A stretch of 46,225 bases of DNA from Corynebacterium hylobatis (GCF_003955685.1 NZ_RXHJ01000020.1:1-46225), one strand, 5' to 3'; shown: positions 1 through 8,416, counted from the stretch's first letter. Program-made: numbers and translations. Notes: a model not told the origin generated them from the letters alone.

Positions 1-2
1 CC

Positions 3-671
3 TCGGTGACCACCCACCTCTACACCGCCCGTGATGTCCCCGGTGCGCCGGTGTTCCACCCGCTGACAGGTGTGCTCACCGAACAGGCCGCCGCCCGTCT
101 GCTGGCCATGTCGACGACGACCACCGACATGGATGCCGCCGCCACCACCCACGCCCCGGCCTATGCCCCGACACCTGCGATCCGGGCGTTTCTGGTGGGT
201 CGGGACTGGTGCTGCCGGTGGCCGGGCTGCGGGACACCCGCGTTCGGTGGGGATAATGACCACCGGATCAACCACCATGAGGGTGGGCCCACGACAGCAG
301 CGAACATGGTGATGCTGTGCCGGCACCACCACAACCGCAAAACTGATGTCCAGGCCACCTATCTGCTGGATCCGGTGACCGGGGATGTGTTCTGGCTGTT
401 CGCCGACGGGACGTGGGCGGTGGATCATGCGGAGGGGCCGTTGGCGCCGGTGGAGAAACGCTGGGTGCAGACCTACACGCAACGCCGGCAGCGCCGGAGT
501 GAACGGGCAGCAGCCCGCGCGGCGGCGCAGGAATTCGAGGCGTATCAGGAAGGTGCCCGCGCCCGGACGGAGGAGACCGGTACCGGCCCCGACCCGCCCG
601 ATGACACCGATCCGGACCGGGCCCCACCCGGGGGACACCAATCCACTGAGGATCATCCCCCGCCGTTCTAG
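3..671 (+). CDS. HNH endonuclease C-terminal part (DUF222/HNH family), cut by window start
   Basis: The reading frame is already open at the window edge, so this is the 3' part of a larger gene; the GTG at position 6 is probably internal. The visible protein carries a standard HNH nuclease module: a CCRWPGC cysteine pair, then GDNDHR with the metal-binding Asp-His, then an Asn and an LCRHHHNRKT end. Actinobacterial genomes hold many DUF222-HNH proteins of this form, where an N-terminal helical DUF222 domain would lie upstream of this window. The last 60 residues are charged, proline-rich and probably disordered. Specific target and role are unknown. It ends in a 4-bp tail-to-tail overlap (CTAG) with the methyltransferase gene on the other strand. 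Confidence 0.85.
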   Translation, partial: SVTTHLYTARDVPGAPVFHPLTGVLTEQAAARLLAMSTTTTDMDAAATTHAPAYAPTPAIRAFLVGRDWCCRWPGCGTPAFGGDNDHRINHHEGGPTTAANMVMLCRHHHNRKTDVQATYLLDPVTGDVFWLFADGTWAVDHAEGPLAPVEKRWVQTYTQRRQRRSERAAARAAAQEFEAYQEGARARTEETGTGPDPPDDTDPDRAPPGGHQSTEDHPPPF

Positions 672-1246
672 GGCTTGCTCCACATCAGAGTATGACGGAA
701 GCCCTCCCGGCGGCGGATCCTCAGCCCTGGCATCACCTCGGATCCGACCTGGTCAATCTCCTCGAGGGTCAGCGAAGGCGCGGCGATCCTGGCCGGGGAC
801 GGGGTTGCTTTCTCATACTTCAGCAGACCAATAAGCGGATTTGCCACCACATTGCCCGCCTCCCAGACCCAGTCCACCAGGTTCCGGGGACGAGCCAGCC
901 CCACGCAGAGGAAACGGCCTCCGGGGTTGAGCAGGTCTGCCACATGTTCTAGAGCAGACCGGAGAGGCAGATGGTGGAGGACCGCGATCATGGTGATCAG
1001 GTCGGCACGTTCCTGGACAGCCAATGCGTCGGAGGCGAACAACCTGGCATTGACGGGCACCTCCACGCCTTGAATGATCCTGGGATCCGAGTCCACACCG
1101 GTCACCGTCTCGAAGCAGGAAGCGAGCTGGCGGACCAGGCGGCCTGAGCCGCAACCGAGGTCGAGGGCGTGGGAGCGGGCGTCGGGAAGCGAGCGCAGTA
1201 CCCAGCCGTGGAAATGATCGTTGTGGCTCCAGTTGGTGGAACTCAG
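668..1246 (-). CDS. Class I SAM-dependent methyltransferase
   Basis: About 192 residues. The N-terminal part holds glycine-rich SAM motif I (ALDLGCGSGR), followed by an acidic strand end (VTGVDSDPR) and the post-II motif LLNPGGRFLCVG, so it is a class I methyltransferase. The substrate cannot be told from sequence; small-molecule methylation is the default guess. No ATG, GTG or TTG lies near the point where homology should begin. The frame contains a CTG at 1246-1244 that overlaps the TGA of the upstream yccF-like gene as CTGA, the geometry of a coupled ATGA/GTGA start, so I chose it. The alternative is a start inside the upstream gene, giving an odd His/Pro/Arg-rich extension that looks like out-of-frame reading of that gene. 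Confidence 0.7.
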   Translation of the reverse strand: MSSTNWSHNDHFHGWVLRSLPDARSHALDLGCGSGRLVRQLASCFETVTGVDSDPRIIQGVEVPVNARLFASDALAVQERADLITMIAVLHHLPLRSALEHVADLLNPGGRFLCVGLARPRNLVDWVWEAGNVVANPLIGLLKYEKATPSPARIAAPSLTLEEIDQVGSEVMPGLRIRRREGFRHTLMWSKP

Positions 1247-1656
1247 AGCTTCACCATGGGTTCGTAACCGTAGGGGATGCGGTCCGAGGGGACGATCTCC
1301 CTGCCGAAGGGGAAGCAGGTCACCGGGATCATCTTGATGTTCGCCCACGCCAGGGGGATGCCGATGATGGTGACTGCCTGGGCGGCCGCGGTGGTGATGT
1401 GGCCCAGTGCCAGCCACAGACCAGCCACAAGGAACCAGATGATGTTGCTGAAGGTGGACAGCCCGCCGACCCCGCCCACCGGCTGGACCACGGAACGGCC
1501 GAAGGGGGCGAGGGCGTAGCTGGCCATCCGGAAGGAGGCGATGCCGGCCGGGATGGTCACCACCAGGAGGCAGGCCAGGAGGCCGAAGAAGAGGTAGCCG
1601 GCGGCGAGGAGGAAACCGCCGGTGATGAACCAGATGATGTTGAGCAACAGCTTCAC
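1243..1656 (-). CDS. YccF-family inner membrane protein (DUF307)
   Basis: About 137 residues with two repeated blocks: each has a membrane helix starting NIIWF followed by a Gly/Ala-rich stretch, then a second hydrophobic helix and a PFGR motif (APFGRSV and FPFGREIV). This duplicated NIIWF...PFGR pattern is the YccF domain; the family has no defined biochemical role. The GTG at 1656 is preferred over TTG at 1665: a TACATT -10 element lies exactly 7 nt before the GTG, so the mRNA is probably leaderless. The 3' end overlaps the CTG start of the methyltransferase gene, indicating one transcript. It is divergent from the DUF1707 gene. Confidence 0.8.
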   Translation of the reverse strand: MKLLLNIIWFITGGFLLAAGYLFFGLLACLLVVTIPAGIASFRMASYALAPFGRSVVQPVGGVGGLSTFSNIIWFLVAGLWLALGHITTAAAQAVTIIGIPLAWANIKMIPVTCFPFGREIVPSDRIPYGYEPMVKL

Positions 1657-1663
1657 AGTCCCC

Positions 1664-1669
1664 AATGTA
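1664..1669 (-). promoter_or_regulatory. Candidate -10 element for leaderless yccF-like gene
   Basis: Reads TACATT on the minus strand, 7 nt before GTG 1656. It fits the TANNNT consensus of actinobacterial housekeeping promoters, and the transcript would start at or next to the start codon. No -35 was assigned. Confidence 0.5.
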
Positions 1670-1702
1670 GTGAAGAGCCGCGACCTTCGTCAGTCACGGA
1701 CG

Positions 1703-1708
1703 TAGCAT
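1703..1708 (+). promoter_or_regulatory. Candidate -10 element for leaderless DUF1707 gene
   Basis: TAGCAT followed by 6 nt and the ATG at 1715, with no Shine-Dalgarno sequence in between. With the TACATT element on the other strand it makes a compact divergent pair of leaderless promoters. Confidence 0.5.
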
Positions 1709-1714
1709 GGTTTC

Positions 1715-2236
1715 ATGGACGAAAACCTGCGACTGTCTGATAATGAGCGGCTCACCGCCATGAGTTCGCTGGCGTCCCACTTCACGGAGGGGCGTCTCGA
1801 CGCCACGGAGTTCGACGAGCGCTCCTTCGCCATCACCCAGGCGAAGACGAGGGGTGATCTTCGTCCCCTTTTCCATGATCTTCCGGGGCAGCTGGAGCAG
1901 GCGCTGACGGAGAATCACGGGGTCGTCGAGAAGCGGAGTGAGGAGCGGGAGCTCGCACAGCTGAAGAAGTCGGGGAAGCGGGTGGAGAGCCTGACCGGCG
2001 TCATCTTCACGCTGACGCTGGCGACATTCCTGGTGCTGACCTTCGTGTTCAGTGCCAGCTGGGCGTGGATGGTGTGGTTGACGCTGTTCGTCACCATGCC
2101 GCTGCCGCGGATGATCCACGGTTTCTCGGATGCGGACGAGGAAGCCTACAAGGAGCTGAAAGAAGCTGAGGAACTCGCCAGGAAGGAGCGGTTGCGGCGG
2201 GTCACGCAACGGATGAAGGAGCTGGAGCAGGAGTAA
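1715..2236 (+). CDS. DUF1707 domain membrane protein
   Basis: 173 residues. Residues about 5-57 form a DUF1707 (SHOCT-like) domain, recognisable by NLRLSDNER, then EGRLDATEFDER and a KTRGDL block. Residues about 93-113 and 115-131 are two membrane helices, and the last 33 residues are a charged helix with coiled-coil character. Such proteins are common in Actinobacteria and have no assigned biochemical role; a short-lived scaffold or regulator at the membrane is possible. The DedA gene starts 2 nt after its stop codon, so the two are probably co-transcribed. Confidence 0.8.
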   Translation: MDENLRLSDNERLTAMSSLASHFTEGRLDATEFDERSFAITQAKTRGDLRPLFHDLPGQLEQALTENHGVVEKRSEERELAQLKKSGKRVESLTGVIFTLTLATFLVLTFVFSASWAWMVWLTLFVTMPLPRMIHGFSDADEEAYKELKEAEELARKERLRRVTQRMKELEQE

Positions 2237-2237
2237 C

Positions 2238-2897
2238 GTGCCACGCATGTTCAGCTCTGTCGTCGAATGGGTCGTCTCCCTCATGGAGACTCTCGGGGCA
2301 CCGGGGGTCGGTATCGCGATCCTCCTTGAGAACCTCTTCCCGCCCATCCCCTCCGAGGTGGTACTGCCGCTGGCCGGTTTCACCGCCTCCCGCGGCGAGC
2401 TCAACATCTGGGCCGCCTTCATCTGGGCCACGGCAGGTTCAGTGGTCGGTGCCTATCTGCTGTACTGGCTGGGTGCGGCGATCGGGGCGGAGCGGCTCCG
2501 GCAGATCGCCGACCGGATGTGGCTGGTCGAGCCGGAGGACGTGGACAAGTCTCTGCGGTGGTTCACGAAATACGGCAAGACCTCGGTGTTCTTCGGCCGG
2601 TTGGTGCCGGGCGTCCGTTCGCTGATCTCCATCCCGGCGGGCATCGACCGGATGAACCCGGTGGTCTTCGGCCTGATGACGTTGGTCGGCTCCGCGTTGT
2701 GGAACGCCCTGCTGCTGGCAGCCGGTGTGTGGCTGGGCGACCGCTACCACCTGGTGGAGTCCATCGTCGACAAGTACTCCACGGGGGTCTACATCAGCGT
2801 CGGTATCGTCGTCCTCGTGGTGCTGGTCCATTTGGTGCGACGGGCACGGCGACGAAATCAGGCTCGGCAGGCTGGCAGGAGGGACACCACCAGATGA
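2238..2897 (+). CDS. DedA family membrane protein
   Basis: 219 residues. The conserved DedA signature ENLFPPIPSEVVLP occupies residues 31-44, and a second family block (FFGRLVPGVRS followed by IPAG) lies near 117-135. Membrane segments alternate through the protein and the C-terminus is strongly basic. DedA/Tvp38 proteins are half-conserved transporters linked to membrane lipid (undecaprenyl phosphate or phosphatidylethanolamine) flipping and proton-motive-force homeostasis; the substrate here is unknown. I start at GTG 2238, 4 nt after AGGAG; ATG 2247 is the alternative. Its last 104 bp overlap the 3' end of nei on the other strand, which is long for this region. Confidence 0.85.
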   Translation: MPRMFSSVVEWVVSLMETLGAPGVGIAILLENLFPPIPSEVVLPLAGFTASRGELNIWAAFIWATAGSVVGAYLLYWLGAAIGAERLRQIADRMWLVEPEDVDKSLRWFTKYGKTSVFFGRLVPGVRSLISIPAGIDRMNPVVFGLMTLVGSALWNALLLAAGVWLGDRYHLVESIVDKYSTGVYISVGIVVLVVLVHLVRRARRRNQARQAGRRDTTR

Positions 2898-3633
2898 TCC
2901 TCTCGCCGAGCATGGCGCGCTGAATCGGGGTGCCGCAGCGCCGGCAGGGGCGGCGGTGGCGGCCGAACACCCAGGTGGTCTCCCCGGCGCGGCGGATACC
3001 GGTGGTCACGCGCACGGGGGCGTCGCGGTTGGCCCACATTATCCGCCGGGTCACGTCGAGCACGTGATCCACATCGACCTCCCCGACGGGTCGGGCGGGG
3101 TGGATGCCACAGAGGAAGCAGATCTCGGCGCGGTATTCGTTGCCCACACCGGCGAGGTTGTACTGGTCGAGCAGGGCCTCACCGATGCTGCGTTGCGGTA
3201 CCGCGCTCACCCGCCGGTGGGCCTCCGCGCGGTCCCAGTCGGGTGCCAGGACGTCGGGGCCGAGACGGCTGATCTGCTCGTGGTAGTGGTCGAGCGGGAA
3301 TACCCGGACCAGGCCGAGGGAGTGTCCGACGACCTCGATGGGCTCCGGGTCGGACAGCTGGAGCACGACGCGGGCTGTATGACCGGGTTTGCGCCAACGG
3401 TCGCCGACGCGGTGGAGCGCCCAGGTGCCCTCCATCTTCAGATGGGTGTGCAGGATGCGGTCACCGAACTGCATGAACAGGTGTTTTCCGTAGGGCCACA
3501 CGCGGTCGACGGTCTCGCCGGTGAAGCTGACGGTGGCGACGGAGGGCACGCGCAGTGAGGTGTGGAGGACCTCCCGGCCGGTCATGATCTGCAGGCGCCG
3601 GGAGAGCTGGAGGACGGAATCACCTTCGGGCAC
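2794..3633 (-). CDS. nei: Endonuclease VIII-like DNA glycosylase (Fpg/Nei family)
   Basis: 279 residues. It starts with the family N-terminus PEGDS directly after the initiator: the proline is the catalytic nucleophile and the glutamate assists. Choosing GTG 3633 puts the proline at position 2, as the chemistry requires. Lys50 in the YGKHLF motif is the conserved beta-hairpin-region lysine. The helix-two-turn-helix region contains NEYRAEICFL, and a C-terminal zinc finger has CRRC at 230-233 and CPSC at 250-253. The enzyme removes oxidised pyrimidines and nicks the abasic site. Its neighbour lhr lies upstream on the same strand, as in mycobacteria where lhr and nei2 are paired. The basic tail past the zinc finger overlaps the DedA gene. 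Confidence 0.9.
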   Translation of the reverse strand: MPEGDSVLQLSRRLQIMTGREVLHTSLRVPSVATVSFTGETVDRVWPYGKHLFMQFGDRILHTHLKMEGTWALHRVGDRWRKPGHTARVVLQLSDPEPIEVVGHSLGLVRVFPLDHYHEQISRLGPDVLAPDWDRAEAHRRVSAVPQRSIGEALLDQYNLAGVGNEYRAEICFLCGIHPARPVGEVDVDHVLDVTRRIMWANRDAPVRVTTGIRRAGETTWVFGRHRRPCRRCGTPIQRAMLGERIIWWCPSCQPAEPDFVAVPVAPNGPAPRGRRYRR

Positions 3634-3648
3634 GTCCCTCAGGCTACT

Positions 3649-3722
3649 GCCACGAGGCACGATCCTGGAACCGTCATCCCCCGAGCTTCCCTTCTGCCGG
3701 TTCCGGGGCCGTGCCTCGTGGC
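3649..3722 (-). other. Two-stem hairpin element between lhr and nei
   Basis: Outer arms GCCACGAGGCACG (3649-3661) and its exact complement (3710-3722) form a 13-bp stem. Inside, GGAACCG (3667-3673) pairs with CGGTTCC (3698-3704). There is no U-tract on either side. It sits 15 nt before the nei start and after the lhr stop. It could be a structured nei leader, a processing site or a weak terminator for lhr. Confidence 0.6.
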
Positions 3723-3816
3723 GATTATTTCCCCCGATCGGAATTATCGGATGGGACTTCTGATCGTGCCACCGCAGGTATGCCCACTGCAGTGGGAGGA
3801 GGAAGATGACCTGCGG

Positions 3817-6800
3817 TTATTCGTCGTTGAAGCTCAGATCGCCGATAACATCCGTCACCCGTCTCCCCTTTCCGGGGGCACGCGGTGGGGTGCTGCGCCC
3901 CCCGATCCGCACGCCCCGCGGGCTTATCGACGCCCCCGCCTCCCGCAGCGCGCCCAGCAGCGGGGAGTCGAAGGCGGACTCGCCGTTGATCTTCTCCACC
4001 GTCAGCGGCTGATCCACGGCGGCGGCCAGAGCACCGACCACGAGGTCGGTGTTGACGTCATCGAAGAGGGTGAGGGTGCGCCCGCCACGGGTGACGTGGG
4101 CCAGGAGGAGGCCGTCGGCGAGCACGACGAGTGCCCCGGCGGCGCGGCTCGGCCCGGTCTCCGGCCAGGGCAGGGCCGCGCCGTAGGGGTTGGCGGGATC
4201 AGCGGCGGCGAGAACGTGGACGTCCGGGTTCTGCAGGTCAGGTGGGAATCCACCGTTGTCCATGCCGCGGAGCCGGTCGATGACCGCGGGGGTGGAGAAC
4301 TGCGAGGCGCCGAGCCCTTCCACGAGGTAGCCGCGCATCGCCTTGCCGGATTCCTCGAAACCGCTGAGTACCTTGTATGCCAGGGCGAAACCACCGAGGA
4401 CGTCCTCGGCGACGACGCTGCCGCGGGTGACCACGCCGTAGCGGTCCAGCCAGGTCTCCCCCTGGACCACGGAGCGGGCTGTGGCCTCCGTGCTGGCGGG
4501 CACGGTCAGAGCCCAGCGCCCGCCCATGTCCAGGGGCGGGCCGTGACGCAGGCGGGAGCGGTTGGGTCGGCGGCGGGCCCGGTGGGCGGTGGTGCCACCG
4601 GTGGTGGCGAGGCGGGCACGGACCGGGGCGAAGCTGTCGGGACTGACCAGGCCGGCGTCGACCAGCCCCCAGACCGCCTCCCGCAGCTCGGCGGAGGTGA
4701 CCAGATCGGTCAGTTCCCGCTGCAGGTCAGCGAAGAGGAAACCTCCGCCGCGGCGGAGGATCTCCACGACGCGTTCCTGGATGAAGGTCAACCCCGCGGC
4801 CTCCACCTCTGGGACGAGCTCGGCGGCGTAATCGGCAGGCAGGAGCATGATCCACGGGTCGCGGGCCGCTGCGGTACCCGCCCCGGCGATGAGGATCTCC
4901 CCCGAGGAGGTGAGTTCGTCGAGGAAAAGGGGAGAGTAGTCCGCGACCCGGGAGGGCAGGACGATCGATTCCCAGGCGCTGGCGGGCAGGCGGGCCCCAG
5001 CGAGCTGCTCCAGGACGGTGAACACACCGTCCGCCCCGCGCAGAGTGGGCCGCTGCCCCACCGGGGCAACCTGCTGCCAGTCAACGAGGAAACGCGCGTA
5101 GGCGGACTGGGACACCGGCTGAGTGGCAGCCCGGGCGGCGGCCAGCGAACGGCGGCGGATGATGTTGAGCGCGTCCGCGGCGCAGTACTCCTGCTCCTCG
5201 ATACCCTGGCGGAAACGTCCCTCGATGACGCGGGCGTCGGCAAGCAGGGGCTGGAGCGCGGAATGCGCGGCGCTGACCGCGAGCCCGAAATCAGCCGCGA
5301 GGTCACGCAGGACGAAGGGCCCGCGCGTGCGCACCCAGCGAGAGACCAGCTGCTCCAACGCATCGAGGATCGTGTCCACCTGCGCGGGGATGCCGGGCGG
5401 AACAGGGACACCCAGCGCATCCCGCAGCAGCGGCGCGTCCGGGGTCTGGGCGAGATGTGCCCGACCGCCGATCCGGACCTCCATGATCCGGTCGCCGAGG
5501 CTGTCCAGCCCGCCGCTGAAGGTGGTGTGGTGCGCCAGCTCGTCGACGGGTATGGGACCGAGTACGCGCAGCGTGTCGGCGAATTCCTCCGGGGAACGCG
5601 CCCGCCGGTCCCCGCGGCGCCGCAGCTGCTCATGGACCTCGGCGATGATCTCCGGGTCGAGCAGCTCCCGCAGCTCCACCGTGCCCAGCAGCTTGGCCAG
5701 CAGCGTCGGGTCGAGTGCCAACGCGGCGGCACGCTTCTCCGCCAGCGGGCTGTCGCCCTCATACATGAAGGCGCCGGTGTAGTTGAACAGCAGCGAGGAG
5801 GCGAAGGGGCTGGGCTGGTCGGTGGTCACCTCGGTGATGCGGATCCGGCGGGTACCCAGATCCCGGCACACCTGCGTCAGCGCCGGCAGGTCGTAGACAT
5901 CCTGGAGGCACTCGCGGACCGTCTCCAGGATGATGGGGAAACTCGGGTACTTCCGGGCCACATCCAGCAGCTGCTCCGCACGCTGGCGCTGCTGCCACAA
6001 GGGGGCGCGTTTACCCGGGTGGCGCCGCGGCAGGAGCAGCGCGCGGGCGGCGCACTCCCGGAACCGGGAGGCGAACAACGCGGAATTGCCCACCTGCTCG
6101 GTGACCAGCTCAGTGATGTCATCGGCGTCGAAGAGGAAGATCGACCCGTCCGGTTCCACCGCCCCGTCGGGCAGGCGCAGCACGATGCCGTCATCCCCGG
6201 CGACGGCCTGCACGTCAATGTCGAAACGCGCCCCGATCGCCAGCGCCCACGCGGCGTTGACCCCGCGGCCGAAGGGGGTGTGCAGCACGACCCGCCAGTC
6301 GCCGAGCTCATCCCGGAACCGTTCCAGCACCAGGGTCCTCTCATCCGGGATCACACCGGTCGCCTCGTGCTGCTCCGTCAGGAAGGCCAGCAGGTTGGTC
6401 CGCGCATGATCATCCAGGTCCGCGATGCGGGACGGATCGGCGTGGACCTCCCGGCGGTAGGCCCCCAGCGCCAGACCCAGCTCATAGGGGCGCCCGGCGG
6501 CATCCCCCGTCCAGAACGGCAGCCGGCCGGTGTGCCCCGGCGCGGGACTGACCAGCACCTGGTCACGGGTGATGTTCTCGATCCGCCAACTGGAGGCCCC
6601 GAGGGTGAACACGTCACCGACCCGGGACTCGTAGACCATCTCCTCATCCAGTTCCCCCACCCGGCGCGGAGCCCCTTCCCCGCCGAGGAGGAACACCCCG
6701 AACATGCCGCGGTCCGGGATCGTGCCGCCGGAGATGACCGCGACCCGCTGCGCGCCGGGCCGGGCGGAGAGCATCCCGGTGACGCGGTCGAAGACCACGC

Positions 6801-8382
6801 GGGGACGCAGCTCTGCGAAGTCGGTCGAGGGGTACACGCCGCTGACCAGGTCGATGACGGCGTCGAAGACGTCGCGGGCCAGTTCCCGGTAGGGCCAGGC
6901 GCGGCGCACCAGCGCGTACCACTCCTCGACGTCGAGGTCCTCGACGGCGACGGCGGCCACGGTCTGCTGGGCGAGCACGTCGAGCGGGTTGGCGGGCACG
7001 TGGAGTTCCTCGATCATGCCCTGGCGCATCCGCTCGACCGTGACCGCCGACTGCACCAGGTCGGTGCGGTGCTTGGGGTGGAAGGAGCCCTCGGAGACCG
7101 CGCCCACGGAGTGTCCGGCACGGCCCACGCGCTGCAGCCCGGAGGCCACGCTCGGCGGGGACTCCACCTGGACGACCAGATCCACCGCACCCATGTCGAT
7201 GCCCAGCTCCAGGGAGCTGGTGGCCACCACGGCCTTGAGTGAGCCCTCCTTGAGCATCTGCTCCGTCACGGCGCGCTCGTCCTTGGACACGGAGCCGTGG
7301 TGGGCGCGGGCGATGAGTGGTGGGGCGGCACCGGCGGTGTCGGCCGGCACCATGATCTGGGCAGGCGGGCGTCTGGTCGGCGGGGACAACGCCTCCGGGT
7401 CGTGGATCTCCGCGTGGATCTCGTTGAGTCGGCTGGTCAGCCGCTCCGCGGAGCGCCGCGAGTTGACGAAGACCAGCGTCGAGCGGTGCCCCATCACCTC
7501 CTCATAGACCTCCTGCTCGATGTAGGGCCAGATCGACTTCGGCTGCGCCGGTTCGGGGTTGAGCTGGTCGTCGATGGTGGCCTCACCGATGGTGGAGCCC
7601 AGCTCCGGGACGGGCAGGTCCGACATGTCCTCCACCCCGACGCGCACCTGCAGGTCCCAGGCTTTGTCCGCGGGCGGGGCGATGATCTCCACGGGGCGGT
7701 CGCCGCCCAGGAAATTCGCCACCGTGGTCAGGGGTCGGACCGTCGCTGAGAGCCCGATGCGCTGGAAACCGCCGGTGAGCCGGGCGAGACGTTCCAGGGT
7801 CAGCGCCAGGTGCACGCCGCGCTTGGTGCCGGCCAGGGCGTGGATCTCGTCGATGATGACGGTGTCCACGGTCTTGAGGATCCCGGCGGCCTTCGACGTC
7901 ATCATGAGGTAGGCCGATTCCGGGGTGGTGATGAGGATGTCCGGCGGGCGGCGCAGCTGCCGGCTGCGTTCCGCGGCAGGGGTGTCGCCGGAGCGCACCG
8001 CCACGGAGATCTCCGGGGCGTCCAGTCCGAGACGTTCCGCCACGCGGCTGATACCCGTCAGTGGGGCGCGGAGGTTGTTCTCCACGTCCACGCCCAGGGC
8101 CTTCAGCGGCGAGATGTAGAGGACCTTCACCCCGTCCCCGCTTGCCGACGCCCCCTCCCCCACCGGGAGCGCCAGCTGCCCCGCGCGTTCCACGAGGTTG
8201 TTCAGCGCCCACAGGAACGCCGCGAGGGTCTTGCCGGAACCGGTGGGCGCCACCACCAGTGCGTTGTCACCGTCGGAGATCGCCGACCACGCTGACTCCT
8301 GCACGGGAGTCGGCGCCGCGAAGACCTCCCCGAACCAGGTGGCCACCTGGGGGCGGAACCTGGAGAGGATGCTTTGGGCCAT
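3817..8382 (-). CDS. lhr: Lhr, large DEAD/H-box ATP-dependent helicase
   Basis: About 1,521 residues, the normal length for actinobacterial Lhr. Walker A is APTGSGKT (45-52), motif Ia/Ib follows, and the DEIH box is at 178-181 followed by ALAGTKRG. Further on are LVFVNSRRSAERL (motif IV), VATSSLELGIDMG (motif V) and QRVGRAGHS (motif VI). The first ~900 residues form the helicase core with winged helix and Lhr-specific beta-barrel; the remaining ~600 are the Lhr C-terminal domain. Mycobacterial Lhr is a 3'-5' RNA:DNA helicase induced by DNA damage. I chose ATG 8382 because a TAGAGT -10 lies 5 nt before it; an upstream in-frame ATG at 8418 would overlap the divergent cysQ start. Its order with nei suggests a shared DNA-repair role. 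Confidence 0.93.
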   Translation of the reverse strand: MAQSILSRFRPQVATWFGEVFAAPTPVQESAWSAISDGDNALVVAPTGSGKTLAAFLWALNNLVERAGQLALPVGEGASASGDGVKVLYISPLKALGVDVENNLRAPLTGISRVAERLGLDAPEISVAVRSGDTPAAERSRQLRRPPDILITTPESAYLMMTSKAAGILKTVDTVIIDEIHALAGTKRGVHLALTLERLARLTGGFQRIGLSATVRPLTTVANFLGGDRPVEIIAPPADKAWDLQVRVGVEDMSDLPVPELGSTIGEATIDDQLNPEPAQPKSIWPYIEQEVYEEVMGHRSTLVFVNSRRSAERLTSRLNEIHAEIHDPEALSPPTRRPPAQIMVPADTAGAAPPLIARAHHGSVSKDERAVTEQMLKEGSLKAVVATSSLELGIDMGAVDLVVQVESPPSVASGLQRVGRAGHSVGAVSEGSFHPKHRTDLVQSAVTVERMRQGMIEELHVPANPLDVLAQQTVAAVAVEDLDVEEWYALVRRAWPYRELARDVFDAVIDLVSGVYPSTDFAELRPRVVFDRVTGMLSARPGAQRVAVISGGTIPDRGMFGVFLLGGEGAPRRVGELDEEMVYESRVGDVFTLGASSWRIENITRDQVLVSPAPGHTGRLPFWTGDAAGRPYELGLALGAYRREVHADPSRIADLDDHARTNLLAFLTEQHEATGVIPDERTLVLERFRDELGDWRVVLHTPFGRGVNAAWALAIGARFDIDVQAVAGDDGIVLRLPDGAVEPDGSIFLFDADDITELVTEQVGNSALFASRFRECAARALLLPRRHPGKRAPLWQQRQRAEQLLDVARKYPSFPIILETVRECLQDVYDLPALTQVCRDLGTRRIRITEVTTDQPSPFASSLLFNYTGAFMYEGDSPLAEKRAAALALDPTLLAKLLGTVELRELLDPEIIAEVHEQLRRRGDRRARSPEEFADTLRVLGPIPVDELAHHTTFSGGLDSLGDRIMEVRIGGRAHLAQTPDAPLLRDALGVPVPPGIPAQVDTILDALEQLVSRWVRTRGPFVLRDLAADFGLAVSAAHSALQPLLADARVIEGRFRQGIEEQEYCAADALNIIRRRSLAAARAATQPVSQSAYARFLVDWQQVAPVGQRPTLRGADGVFTVLEQLAGARLPASAWESIVLPSRVADYSPLFLDELTSSGEILIAGAGTAAARDPWIMLLPADYAAELVPEVEAAGLTFIQERVVEILRRGGGFLFADLQRELTDLVTSAELREAVWGLVDAGLVSPDSFAPVRARLATTGGTTAHRARRRPNRSRLRHGPPLDMGGRWALTVPASTEATARSVVQGETWLDRYGVVTRGSVVAEDVLGGFALAYKVLSGFEESGKAMRGYLVEGLGASQFSTPAVIDRLRGMDNGGFPPDLQNPDVHVLAAADPANPYGAALPWPETGPSRAAGALVVLADGLLLAHVTRGGRTLTLFDDVNTDLVVGALAAAVDQPLTVEKINGESAFDSPLLGALREAGASISPRGVRIGGRSTPPRAPGKGRRVTDVIGDLSFNDE

Positions 8383-8387
8383 GCCCA

Positions 8388-8393
8388 ACTCTA
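8388..8393 (-). promoter_or_regulatory. Candidate -10 element for leaderless lhr
   Basis: TAGAGT on the minus strand, 5 nt before ATG 8382. It shares its first two bases with the palindrome at 8392-8405. Confidence 0.45.
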
Positions 8394-8405
8394 CCGCGCG
8401 CGGTA
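8392..8405. promoter_or_regulatory. 14-bp perfect palindrome in the lhr/cysQ divergent promoter
   Basis: TACCGCGCGCGGTA is its own reverse complement. It sits in the 34-bp gap between the two start codons and overlaps both candidate -10 elements by two bases (TA at each end), so a dimeric protein bound here would block both promoters. No known regulator is assigned. Confidence 0.55.
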
Positions 8406-8409
8406 AGGT
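8404..8409 (+). promoter_or_regulatory. Candidate -10 element for leaderless cysQ
   Basis: TAAGGT followed by 7 nt and ATG 8417, with no Shine-Dalgarno sequence. Confidence 0.45.
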
Positions 8410-8416
8410 CGGATTC

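Noticed and set aside
3562..7242. Open frame of 1,226 codons on the plus strand, antisense to lhr
   Set aside because: It is Gly/Arg/Glu-rich, has no domain or ribosome binding site, and mirrors the third-position G/C bias of lhr. Long antisense frames are expected in GC-rich coding DNA.
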